From positions 2,046,001 to 2,110,000 of the forward strand of contig JBLDXI010000009.1 in the NCBI GenBank assembly GCA_047495785.1: a DNA stretch of 64,000 nucleotides, in the 5' to 3' direction. This stretch comes from Lepidodermella squamata (lineage: Eukaryota; Gastrotricha). A model generated the notes under the pieces. It saw only the letters and a program-made list of their open reading frames with translations, was not told where the DNA came from and searched no databases. A program made the position numbers and the translations under genes. Below, one piece after another: positions 44,267 through 53,156 of this stretch. The first letter of the stretch is position 1, and the number at the start of each line of letters is the position of its first letter.

Positions 44267-46322
44267 ATGGATTTCAAAAAGTTCGCCTCGAACGCCGCTC
44301 ACAAGTTGAGTCGCGTGGTCCAAATGACGGAGGAGAAACTCGGCCACGGCGAGCGGACAGAGTACGACCCGGAATTTATGGCTTTATGTAGCGCGGCTGA
44401 TCGTACTCGCGAATGGACTGAAAGATTAATCGCTCATACCGAAGCTGTTTTACAACCCAACCCCGGTACCCGCCTTCAGGTCCTCATTCAAGAAAAGCTA
44501 GACCGGCCCGTTGAGAACTTGATTGAGGTCGAGCGGCTAGCTGATGTGATGGCAGCTGCCGGTGCTGAGTACGGCTCACAGACCCCTTACGGTTAGCTTT
44601 ATTATTGGCGATTTAGTTCATTAACGCGCGAGACGATTTTCGGTCCAGTTTTATGAGGGATATTCGTCATTATATTTAGGCTCGCCGCCTCTCACTCAAT
44701 TATTATTGCGAATCCTATTTTTTGAGAAATCGTTATGATTTGCAATATACGTAGTTAGTATAAGCGCCACACTTGCCGGTCTCGCGATCGGAGAGTTATT
44801 TGTTTCGGCCGAATTTTCATCATCGCATCGACGGTGCGTTCTTTTATGCTAAAGCGCTATGTTCTCCTGCCTTCGCGCGTTTCCGCCTCGTGCGTAGAAC
44901 AAACACAACCAAATGTTGTGCAAATTGAACATTCCTTTTCATCGTCGAAATTTTTCATCGAATCGAAATAACTACATTCGCATTATTGCAACACTATTAT
45001 TACTACTACTGCTTTTCACGGCTAGTATGTGATGTATGTCCGCACACTTTATATGGATATGTAGAGTGGCCGACGCACAGAGACAAATTGCCATGTATAA
45101 AATTTGCGCGCGTAATTTTTATTCGAAGTATTGATCTAAACTGAATGCGCCCCTTTTGAAGCCGGCAATGATGATGACGATGATGATGATGATGATGATG
45201 AAAGCATGTGCTCTGTAATTTTAAAAGCTCTTGCTAATAATGCCGTCCCTTACGCGAGCGCGATGGTAATTTTTTGTATACACAAGCTGACATTGATTCG
45301 TCGTCAAATGCCGATGATTTTTACGATGCGAAATTCACAATGAGCTACGCACTCTCAATATAAAAGTCGAAAGACTATATTTATTTACGAGGGGAAGAGG
45401 AAAAGCACTCTTGGGATAGATTACTTGACATAATCGTGAAATATGAGGCCGATTATCGGCCTGAAGTACACCTATATTTTTGTTTACTCAACGATTTTCT
45501 TTTTACCCCAGGCGCTGCGCTTGGACGTGTAGCGAATGCCGAGCGGGAACTCGGACGAGTGCATCGTAATTACATGTCGGCTACAAATACCAGCTTTTTG
45601 GTTCCGTTGAAGGCGTTTCTAGATGGAGACATGAAAAACATTGAGAAAGAACGCAAAACTCTAGAAGAACGTCGTCTTGATTTGGACGCGTGTAAAAATC
45701 GTCTACGCAAAGCTCGTATTCAGTCGCAGCAGTCTAATGTTGTCTCGGAGGTGCTGGGTCAGACCGAAAATGAGGTGCGGATCGCCCAGGCGGAGTTTGA
45801 TAAGCAGTTGGAGTTGACTAAACTTCTCATGGAAAGTCTCTCCACCGCACATACCTACCATTTGCGGTGTCTTCATGACTTCATCGAAAGTCAATATCAG
45901 TATTTCTCAGAGTCGACACGCGTTATGGGTGAACTACAGCGACAAATGACAAGGTAATGAGACAAAAACTTTTTTTTTAGCTCTCAAGCTACGAAAGAGA
46001 TCACTTGTCGTTAGTCACCTTAATGCCATCCGGAGGGTAGAAAAACGATGTTTTACCGGAATTAATTTAGCAGACATTTCTATCTAAAAGAAAGAGTGTA
46101 CCTGATACTTGTTAAATTTGGGAAATTTGATATTTACATTTTTAAGTATATCTCATATTTCGGCTTAATTATTGATCAAAACCCTGATAATCAAATATTA
46201 GCTTTTTGTGGTCATGTGTTCTTAATATTCATTTTTATTCCAATTATTTTTCTAGTCTCGGTCTCAGCGCCGGCAACAGTCTAGCGCCGCCACCGAACGC
46301 AATGGGCGGCGGGATGTTCTAG
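44267..46322 (+). CDS. SH3GLB: Endophilin-B-like BAR-domain protein lacking the SH3 domain
   Basis: Exons 44267-44591, 45512-45953 and 46256-46322 give 277 aa. The N-terminus has the endophilin-B amphipathic helix and H1 (KLSRVVQMTEEKLGHGERTEYD), then LQPNPGTRLQVLIQEKLDR. The BAR helices follow (KNIEKERKTLEERRLDLDA, AEFDKQLELTKLLMES, HHLRC-type HTYHLRCLHDFIESQ). After the BAR domain (about 255 aa) the last exon adds only 22 residues (LGLSAGNSLAPPPNAMGGGM) and a stop. Endophilin B normally has a C-terminal SH3 domain of about 60 aa, absent here. The protein should bend membranes (autophagy, mitochondria, endosomes) but not recruit SH3 ligands. An unseen alternative 3' exon could restore it, but none is recognisable before 47370. 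Intron 1 is unusually long (920 bp). Confidence 0.85.
45168..45200 (+). repeat. GAT trinucleotide microsatellite in endophilin intron 1
   Basis: About eleven near-perfect ATG/GAT units with one GAC interruption, in the long first intron of the endophilin gene. Confidence 0.85.
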
Positions 46323-47369
46323 TCAAACAACTTGATAAATCGGTGTCCTAGCTTAAAATCTCTAGAAAAATTATTTCTCGTTGACATTTCGTTCGTGGCG
46401 TACGGACAATAATTTTCGATATGTAAAACACGGCTATCGACCAACTTTACAACCGTCAGAAAGTATTAAACTTGTATCCGCCCGCGCCGCCGATCATTTG
46501 AGTATGCCGCTGTATAAATAATTTATTACTGAGCGAGCAAAAAACTATTCTCACCTTGTTTGCCAATTGCTTGTTGCGTGATATTATGTCGATCTGTTTT
46601 AATCACTCCAGTAGCGCTGATCTCGAGCGATTTCCGGCCCAGTCATAATGCACCCGTTTACTTACTCACAAATCAATTTAGTTATATCGAAAACCAATAG
46701 CGCGAATCTGGTCACAGAGGGTGGCAAGTGAAATGGTGAATAGCTCTTCTTATTTTGTTATTTATTTATTTACATCGATGTTTTACTGTGTACAAAGCAA
46801 CTAACGAAGTATGAGCGATTATTTTTGTCGTCAAATTAGAAGGTGGTGCAATTGTTAGATGGTATTGTGCAATTTTATCTGTCGATGTGATTATCAATTT
46901 TAATGAGAAATGGTGAAAAGGTTGTCTCGGCCCTCGCGCATCTCACTCCATTGCCGTTGTCATTTTCCAATTTGTGATAGTCGTCTTCTCTTGGTATCAA
47001 ACTAGTCGAAACATACTGCCTGCTTTTTTTGTTCAAGACGTATTGCGACGGTCTGATTTGTTTTATTTGTGTCAAAATGTTGAGAAAATTGAAAAACGAG
47101 AGAAAAGTAATGAAATTGAAGCTAAAATTATAGTTATACAAATCGCTGGTGGTTTGCTTCTGGAGATGGTTGACAACGTTTCCACTTATTTACAAAGAAA
47201 TCTCATAGCCTGTTTTTCTTTTCTCTGGTCTCGATGTTTGTTATTTATTAAATTGTCGGCTGATATATAATGCATTTAAATAAAATAAGATGCTCTCTTG
47301 ATCAGCATTGTCTTTTGTCGAAACGTGAAAAATTAACGGAATTTAACACTTTTCTTAGTAATTATCAAA
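46323..47369. other. Endophilin 3' region and intergenic, no further gene seen
   Basis: AT-rich stretch between the endophilin stop and the PPIL3 start, same strand. I searched it for an SH3-coding exon (ALYDY-like and WW-like patterns) on the plus strand and saw none. No repeat is evident. Confidence 0.5.
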
Positions 47370-47915
47370 ATGTCGGTCACTTTGCACACGGATTTGGGGG
47401 ATATCAAGATCGAGTTATTCGTTTCGTTTTGCCCGCGGACTTGCGAAAATTTCCTGGCATTATGCGCATCTGACTACTACAACAACTGCCTTTTCCATCG
47501 CAATATCAAAGGTTTCATGGTGCAAACCGGCGACCCGACAGGAACTGGAAAGGGCGGGCAAAGTATCTGGGGTAGCGATTTTCCAGACGAAATTATGGAA
47601 CACGTGAAACATAGCGATCGAGGTTGCGTGTCAATGGCCAACCGCGGCAAAGATACAAATCGGTCTCAATTTTTCATTACTTACGCAGCAGCGCCTCATT
47701 TGGATGGGTAAGAGCGCTTCATAATTTCGAAATTTTCGTTAATTGATGATCTTTTCTCCAGAAAATACACCACATTTGGTCATGTGATAGATGGATTCGA
47801 TACTCTCGACGCTTTGGAACGGCTTGAGGTCGATGCAAAGCATCGTCCGAAAATGGATACCAGAATTCAAGAAGTTACTATTCATGCCAACCCGGTTGCA
47901 ATGTTGTCTGGTTGA
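47370..47915 (+). CDS. PPIL3: Peptidyl-prolyl cis-trans isomerase-like 3 (spliceosomal cyclophilin)
   Basis: Exons 47370-47707 and 47762-47915 give 163 aa (human 161). The protein is a single cyclophilin domain: MSVTLHTDLGDIKIELFV, CPRTCENFLALCASDYY, FHRNIKGFMVQTGDPTGTG with the catalytic Arg, KGGQSIWG, MANRGKDTNRSQFFIT, and the C-terminal HAKYR-like segment HRPKMDTRIQEVTIHANP. The last is typical of PPIL3, a component of the spliceosomal C complex. It is the first of four plus-strand genes packed with gaps of 121-157 bp. Confidence 0.94.
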
Positions 47916-48036
47916 AAAATGTACCAGCTCAATCCTTATCTGCCTTTCTTTTTTTACATCTGCTGAATTTCGACAATGATAACAGAACTTTGTTTGACTG
48001 TTCATTTTCTGATATTTTAGACCTTTTCAAGTTGAG

Positions 48037-48743
48037 ATGACTGCAGGAAATGTGTCTCATGGCACTTTGCGGCCATTGGAGCTGCTGTACGTTCTGTATC
48101 CGGATGGTGACTTGGTTGGATATGTTCTGGCTTGGGCTTCAATTTTGCCAATATTTGCCTTCGTCTCCTGCGTCGTTTTGACAATTTTCGCTCGCAGCAA
48201 ATCTGCGGCACACTTGGGTATGAAAATCCGCTATTAATTAAACTACTAGTTCACTTTTTTCGCGATATTTCAGTCGCCGGACAGTTGGTTTCTGAAGTCA
48301 TGAATCAAATTCTGAAGAAAATAATCCGCCAACCAAGACCAAGTCCGTTTCAATCATTGACCGAAGCCCAATCATGCATGTGGCGCAGTGATTCAAAAAC
48401 CGGAGGTAAATTGCTATTATTAAGGTGGATTTTATGAAAATCGAAATTGTTCTCAGGAATGCCGAGCGATCACTGTCAATATATGGCCTTCCTTGCCGCT
48501 TATTGCTTCTTCCGATTTCCTAAGAAAAGTCTCGCCCTAACGATTTTGTTCCCAATGGCATTTATCACTGCTGTAAGCCGGGTCTACCTGTCCTATCACA
48601 CGGTCCCACAAGTGCTAGCCGGTCTCCTCGTCGGCGCTATTCTCGGTTTCATCTGGACTGTTGTGCGCCGCTGGACCTACCCAATTACTTCCTGGTGCTT
48701 GCAGATTGCCTGCATATTTCTGCCTGAATTCAAGCTCAATTGA
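48037..48743 (+). CDS. DOLPP1: Dolichyldiphosphatase 1
   Basis: Exons 48037-48217, 48274-48405 and 48457-48743 give 199 aa (human 238). It has four hydrophobic spans and the PAP2 phosphatase signature: KKIIRQPRP, GMPSDHCQY (PSxxH), and SRVYLSYHTVPQVLAG with the catalytic His. The start ELLYVLYPDGDLVGYVLAW also fits. The enzyme removes phosphate from dolichyl diphosphate in the ER lumen to recycle the N-glycosylation lipid carrier. The C-terminus is shorter than in vertebrates. It starts 121 bp after PPIL3; GATATTTTAG lies about 17 bp before the ATG, suited to a splice acceptor in the leader. Confidence 0.94.
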
Positions 48744-48900
48744 ATCTCATTTCTGCTGAGACTCGGAACTAATATTATTATAATATATTGCCAAAATTTT
48801 GTTGTTCTACCTGCTGAAAACAACTGAAAATTACTATGGTATTAATCGAAGCTGCAGTGATTAGAAATTTTAATTTATGGTTTTTGAATTAGAGTTTTAA

Positions 48901-49418
48901 ATGAGTGAATCAGCAGGATCTTCCGAGCCCCCTAAACGTGACTCCTCAAGTTCAGGTGCTTCGAAATCGGACACAACTCATGGCGAAGATTTCAATGCCT
49001 CAGCTGTTTTCGGCCGCGGTCTCGTCTCATGCATTGTTCCTATGGTGAATGCTATCGATTCTTCGGTTAACGGTGTTCGCAGTGCTCAAGTCGAGTTGTC
49101 CCGTCAGTTGCAAACACTGTCGGAAAACCTTCGCCGAACTCAGGATTCCGAGGCTCGCGGCCCAGATCTGGACGTGTATGCTCGCCGTCTTCAAAATTGC
49201 CGTCGCAGGTTTGGCGAACATTTATTAAAATCGCCTGATTTTTAGTTGGATTTATTTTCAGGTTGATGGTGACTGGAACGCTGTTGAATAACATTCAATC
49301 GAGAATGAGCCGTTTACAGACTCAGGGCCGCAAGTTGAATGAATTGTCGCAACAGCAGCAGAGATCTCGATCTCCGTCGCAGTCAGCAGCTAGTGGTGGC
49401 TTGTTAGCCGGCACCTGA
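48901..49418 (+). CDS. SNAPIN: SNAPIN (BLOC-1 subunit 7)-like coiled-coil protein
   Basis: Exons 48901-49208 and 49262-49418 give 154 aa (human SNAPIN 136). After a Ser-rich start, the region GRGLVSCIVPMVNAIDSSVN matches the SNAPIN helix start. It is followed by VRSAQVELSRQLQTLSENL (human counterpart has VRESQVELREQI), LDVYARRLQNCRRR and TGTLLNNIQSRMSRL. It ends with a short Gln/Ser-rich tail. SNAPIN is shared by BLOC-1 and BORC, which act in lysosome-related organelle biogenesis and lysosome positioning. The short helical protein makes the call less secure than for enzymes, but the order of conserved words is good. Confidence 0.75.
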
Positions 49419-49570
49419 TTAATTAACCCGACTGATTAAAAATTCACCGATTTTCTCCGTGTCTAATTTATATGTGCAATCAAACGTGTTGATCAAATGT
49501 CCGTTTTTTTAATGGTCGATAGAAAATTTGTAACGCAAAAAAATAAATACAACGGAGCTTTCCTAGCGAA

Positions 49571-51806
49571 ATGTCACACGATCCAGTCAAAGGTATTGAA
49601 ACATGGCTTGCCGCTTGCAGAATGAAGCTTGCGAACAGACGCAGTTTTAACTGAGCTGAAATTTCATTGCAGAAAAAGGGTTGTTGAAAATGTTTGGGAA
49701 AGTGCTCGGGGGCAAGCCGAAGCAAAGCGCGGCGAAACCGGCCGATTTAACGCTAAATCTCACACAGCCTGTGAATCAAAGTGTAAATCAAACACCACTA
49801 CAACCTTCAGCGTTACAGCCGAATATACCCATGGCCCGGGCAGCGGCTCCTCAGACGTTCATTCCACCTCAACAAGTCCCCCAGCAACAAAAGGCCATCA
49901 CTATCACTCAGCCTAGGGTTCAATTCATTCTGCGACTGATACTTTCACAACCTCATTCACCGCTTGTGATTCGACGTGACTTGGTTCTTGATTACCCGTT
50001 GGAGCCGCGAGCATATGATCAGGTCATGTACATGGCCGACACAATAGTTCAAAATTGCACCTCGGTCCGGGTGAGTCTAAATGACACCCTGGGAGCACCC
50101 GCGCCCCGAATGCCGCCGGTTGAGATCGTGGTCAATCTCGGCGGTCGCATTCTTCCGATTCGATCGCAGGTGGATTTAAAGAAGGCCGTCGACTTGTTCT
50201 TCCTGCGGCGGTCAGCCGATCCGCAAACGCAGATTACCGAACTTCGCGTTCGAATAGCCTGTCCGCCGTCATCTCTTGACATAGTTCAGCCTCGACTTGC
50301 GATCGAGGGTGTCCAGGTGATAGAACTCGCGAGCACCGCACCGCAAGAGCGCGATTTTGCAGCGATGACTCCGGCTGTCATTCCGAATCGCAATTCAGCC
50401 ATGACCCCGGCCTCGCCTATGACCCCTGACAGCGTTACAGCACGCTTTGTTGCAGAACCAAGTCGTTCCAGGGGGCATTCGGGAGAGGACGATCTAGCTT
50501 CAGAAATATATGGCCAACGTACCTCATGGAATATAGGTAGAACCACTGGCACAGCCTCCTTAAAAAGGCAAGGATTTCGATAAAAAATCCTCTGGATTAA
50601 AACATCTCTCTTGAACAGTGTTGCAAGCTCCTTAGGAGGGCGCGCGCAGTCGTCGTGTTGCTCAGGACGCGGCGAGTCAATCAGCTCTTCAACATCATGT
50701 AACACTTTTTTGTAGTAAACGGCACATTTCTTACTTTTCATCTGTAGCCACTCCTGACGGCCGCTCCCAAATGGCAAGGTCGATAGTGTCGCGATTAAGC
50801 CGCTACGAACCGCCTATTGGCCGTGGGGCGTTCGGAACTGTCTACCGCTGTGTCGATCGCGACACTGGCTGTCAATATGCGTTGAAAATTGTCGCTATGA
50901 ACACCGAAGATACTTCATGCTTAACCCGACTGCTCACCATGTTTGACGAGGAAGGTAAAAACAATACCCCAACAGCAATAGCAGAACCCTTATTTTTTCG
51001 AATTTTCAGTCCAAGTAATGTCTGGTCTACGTCATCATCACATCATAAAATATTTCGGATCGGTTGTCAGTAACGAAAACCTATACATAGTGATGGAATT
51101 TATGCCATCAGGATCTATTCGGGATTTTATAAGCCAAATAGGTCGTCTTGGAGAGGTGATGACGCGCAGATTTGCCCGCCAAGCCCTATCAGGTTTGGAA
51201 TATTTACATCGGCACAGGGTCGCCCACCTTGATTTGAGATGCTCAAATTTGCTTTACGATCAAAATGGGAAGCTTAAAATTACCGACTTTGGATGCTCTC
51301 GAATGCTCTCCGACATTGTTACAGCAGGGGGCACTAAAACAACTGCCCCAGTTCAACATGCGTTAGTTTTTCATGCAAGCTGAACAACTTAGATTAATTA
51401 TCTGTTACCTAGACCAATGTCGCCGGGTGAAGTAGCTATGGCTCCAGCGTATTGGCTCAGCCCTGAAGTAGCAATAGGTGCTACTTCACTAGTCAGCGCT
51501 CGGGTTATGCCCGAAAATTTCTGGCAACTTACAGCAGCCGATATTTGGTCATTTGGTTGCGTCATCGTTGAAATGATCACCGAATGGCCGCCGTTTTTCG
51601 ACCCCGCTAATCCGAATCGCGACGAGCTAGAGGTGCTGATTGCTGTGGGCTGCGCGACCTATCCGAAGTTCACGCTGCCTGAAAATAGTTCACCTGAACT
51701 GGTCAATTTGTTGCAGCGAATCTTCGTCCGCGATCTAGGCATCAGGCCCCCTGCTAAGGATTTGAAGGATCACCCGTTCTTCCGCCACCACGTCACAGAT
51801 CCATGA
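49571..51806 (+). CDS. PB1-domain MAP3K of the MEKK2/3 type with divergent catalytic loop
   Basis: Exons 49571-49592, 49673-50536, 50748-50954, 51010-51361 and 51413-51806 give 612 aa. Residues about 85-215 look like a PB1 domain (ILPIRSQVDLKKAVDLFF corresponds to the MEKK2/3 segment with DDLDKAVELL). A Thr/Pro linker follows (MTPASPMTPDS), then a kinase domain from about 315: GRGAFGTVYRC, Lys342 in YALKIVAM, and VMSGLRHHHIIKYFGS. The catalytic loop is VAHLDLRCSN (His437-Leu-Asp439, Arg441), then DFGCSR, PAYWLSPEV and DIWSFGCVIVEMITEWPPF. The HRD Arg is Leu and the catalytic-loop Lys is Arg; APE reads SPE. MEKK2/3 activate MKK5 and MKK7-type kinases. Activity of this copy is uncertain. Exon 2/3 joining (212-bp intron) is inferred from frame only. 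Confidence 0.82.
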
Positions 51807-51970
51807 AAACTACAGGATAGGATAAATGTTTGATTTGTAGCTTTTATATATTAATTTTATTGATGGCTGATATTCTGAGGTCTGCGCGCATACTCGTATG
51901 AAAAAATGTGTATGTGATTTGTAATAAGTTTTTTGCCGGGGTCGTATGTGTTGGCGAAAAAAAATCGCAT
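51807..51970. other. 3' flank of the MAP3K
   Basis: Short AT-rich stretch after the MAP3K stop, running into the first SINE-like repeat. No gene. Confidence 0.5.
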
Positions 51971-52124
51971 ACAGACCCGTTCACAAACTGATTTCCTTTC
52001 TCCTTGTATGTGATTTTTTTCTGATCGAAGATGCCACTGAAAAAAATGGCCATCTTCAATGGGGCTCGAACCCCGTCCGCCTATTAAACAGGCCGGTATA
52101 ATAGCAACTGCACTATGTTGCCAT
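51971..52124 (-). mobile_element. tRNA-derived SINE-like element, copy 1
   Basis: On the minus strand the head (52124-52058) has a pol III A box (TAGTGCAGTTG, 52114-52104) and B box (GGTTCGAGCCC), as in a tRNA. A body follows, beginning TTCAGTGGCATCTTCGATCA and ending GTTTGTGAACGGGTCTGT at 51971. Copy 2 lies on the plus strand 170 bp away and shares both parts with the same B-box-to-body spacing. The acceptor arms do not pair, so this is a pol III promoter-bearing repeat, not a tRNA gene. No target duplication was found. Confidence 0.65.
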
Positions 52125-52296
52125 CATATTTATCTGTCGCTATAAATAGGCTAATTATTGGTTGGTAGTATCTATGAAAGCCATCCGTTTTTTCTGGGTC
52201 AAATGCGGGCATGAGTAACCGACTTGTTTGTTGACGCTTTCATCAATAATGCATTTTTTGCCTTAAAGCCTAATTTATAGGTCACACATTAAGCTT

Positions 52297-52447
52297 GACG
52301 GCTTAGCCATGTCGATATAATTATCGATGTGTGCGAAGTCAACAAGGGTTCGATTCGACGTGCCGCCATCCCTTTATTCAGTGGCCTCTTTGGCCAGAAA
52401 AAATGACATACAAGGGGAAAAGAAATCAGTTTGTGAACGTGTCTGTT
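52297..52447 (+). mobile_element. tRNA-derived SINE-like element, copy 2, head-to-head with copy 1
   Basis: A tRNA-like head (from GACGGCT, with B box GGTTCGATTC at 52348-52357) is followed 25 bases later by the same body as copy 1. The body here reads TTCAGTGGCCTCTTTGGCCA, then ACATACAAGG and CAGTTTGTGAACGTGTCTGT (to 52447), about 85% like copy 1. The A box is weaker than in copy 1. The two copies together form an inverted repeat about 475 bp long. Confidence 0.6.
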
Positions 52448-52544
52448 GTTTTTTGCACTGGCGTGAAGTTACAAGCCAAATTTGGCTGCTGTGAAAACCA
52501 CCGCTGTTATAGACTTGCCGCTTTGTGGGGAAGTTGTTATAGCT

Positions 52545-52594
52545 CATTGGAGTCGATTGACACCAATTTTGTCAATACCCGGTGCACCTGTCGC
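52545..52594 (+). repeat. Left terminal inverted repeat of the 5.2-kb unit
   Basis: Reads inward from CATTGGAG, then TCGATTGACACC..., to CTGTCGC. It matches the right copy over 42 bp with one difference (CCCGG versus CCTGG). A palindromic word AGCCAAATTTGGCT lies 57 bp outside it. Confidence 0.8.
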
Positions 52595-53022
52595 GGAAAT
52601 TGAAATAAATAATTGGAATCGATGTTTCGTAATTAATAATTATCAGGTTCAATAAATTAGACGCTGTCACACAAAGTTTTATTGTTAACGACTGGTATTT
52701 ATTGGCGCTGAAATATATCCTGGTCTTATACGACGAATCTTGCTGCAGCTGATCAAAAATTGTGCATAATAGGCAATAATTAACAGCCCTCATACAGCCA
52801 TTACAGAAATAAAATTGAGGCAGACAATAAAAGCACGGCTTATGTACTAGTTTTCCAACCCGAAACGGTCGTACGCACTTTTTTGACTCGGATATTGATT
52901 TCAGATAATCAGTCGTTTGCGATCACCGGCGGCGAGGTGTAATATTAGGTGCCTTTTACGCTTACAGGGATAGAGCTGAAATGAGGGAGCCCGTTGCTCG
53001 TCGGCCAGTGGGCCGCCGCGCC

Positions 53023-53032
53023 CTATATATAA
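53023..53032 (+). promoter_or_regulatory. Possible TATA box of the enclosed ORFs
   Basis: CTATATATAA in a GC-rich setting (GCGCC before, CCGGTGCGG after), about 125 bp upstream of the first ATG of the enclosed coding block. Such a sharp TATA motif is not seen before the other genes here. Prediction only. Confidence 0.35.
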
Positions 53033-53156
53033 CCGGTGCGGTAATTATATTAATTAATGGTGATACTATAAAATACCGTCAATTACGGTGATTCGGTGTG
53101 CGGCGCGCAGGGAAGAGGGGAGACTCCATTGCTGAAACAACGGCAAAAGCGGTAAC

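Noticed and set aside
52058-52124. Functional tRNA gene on the minus strand
   Set aside because: A and B boxes and an anticodon-like stem exist, but the acceptor stem does not pair and the T stem has only three good pairs. Its association with a second copy and shared body fits a SINE.
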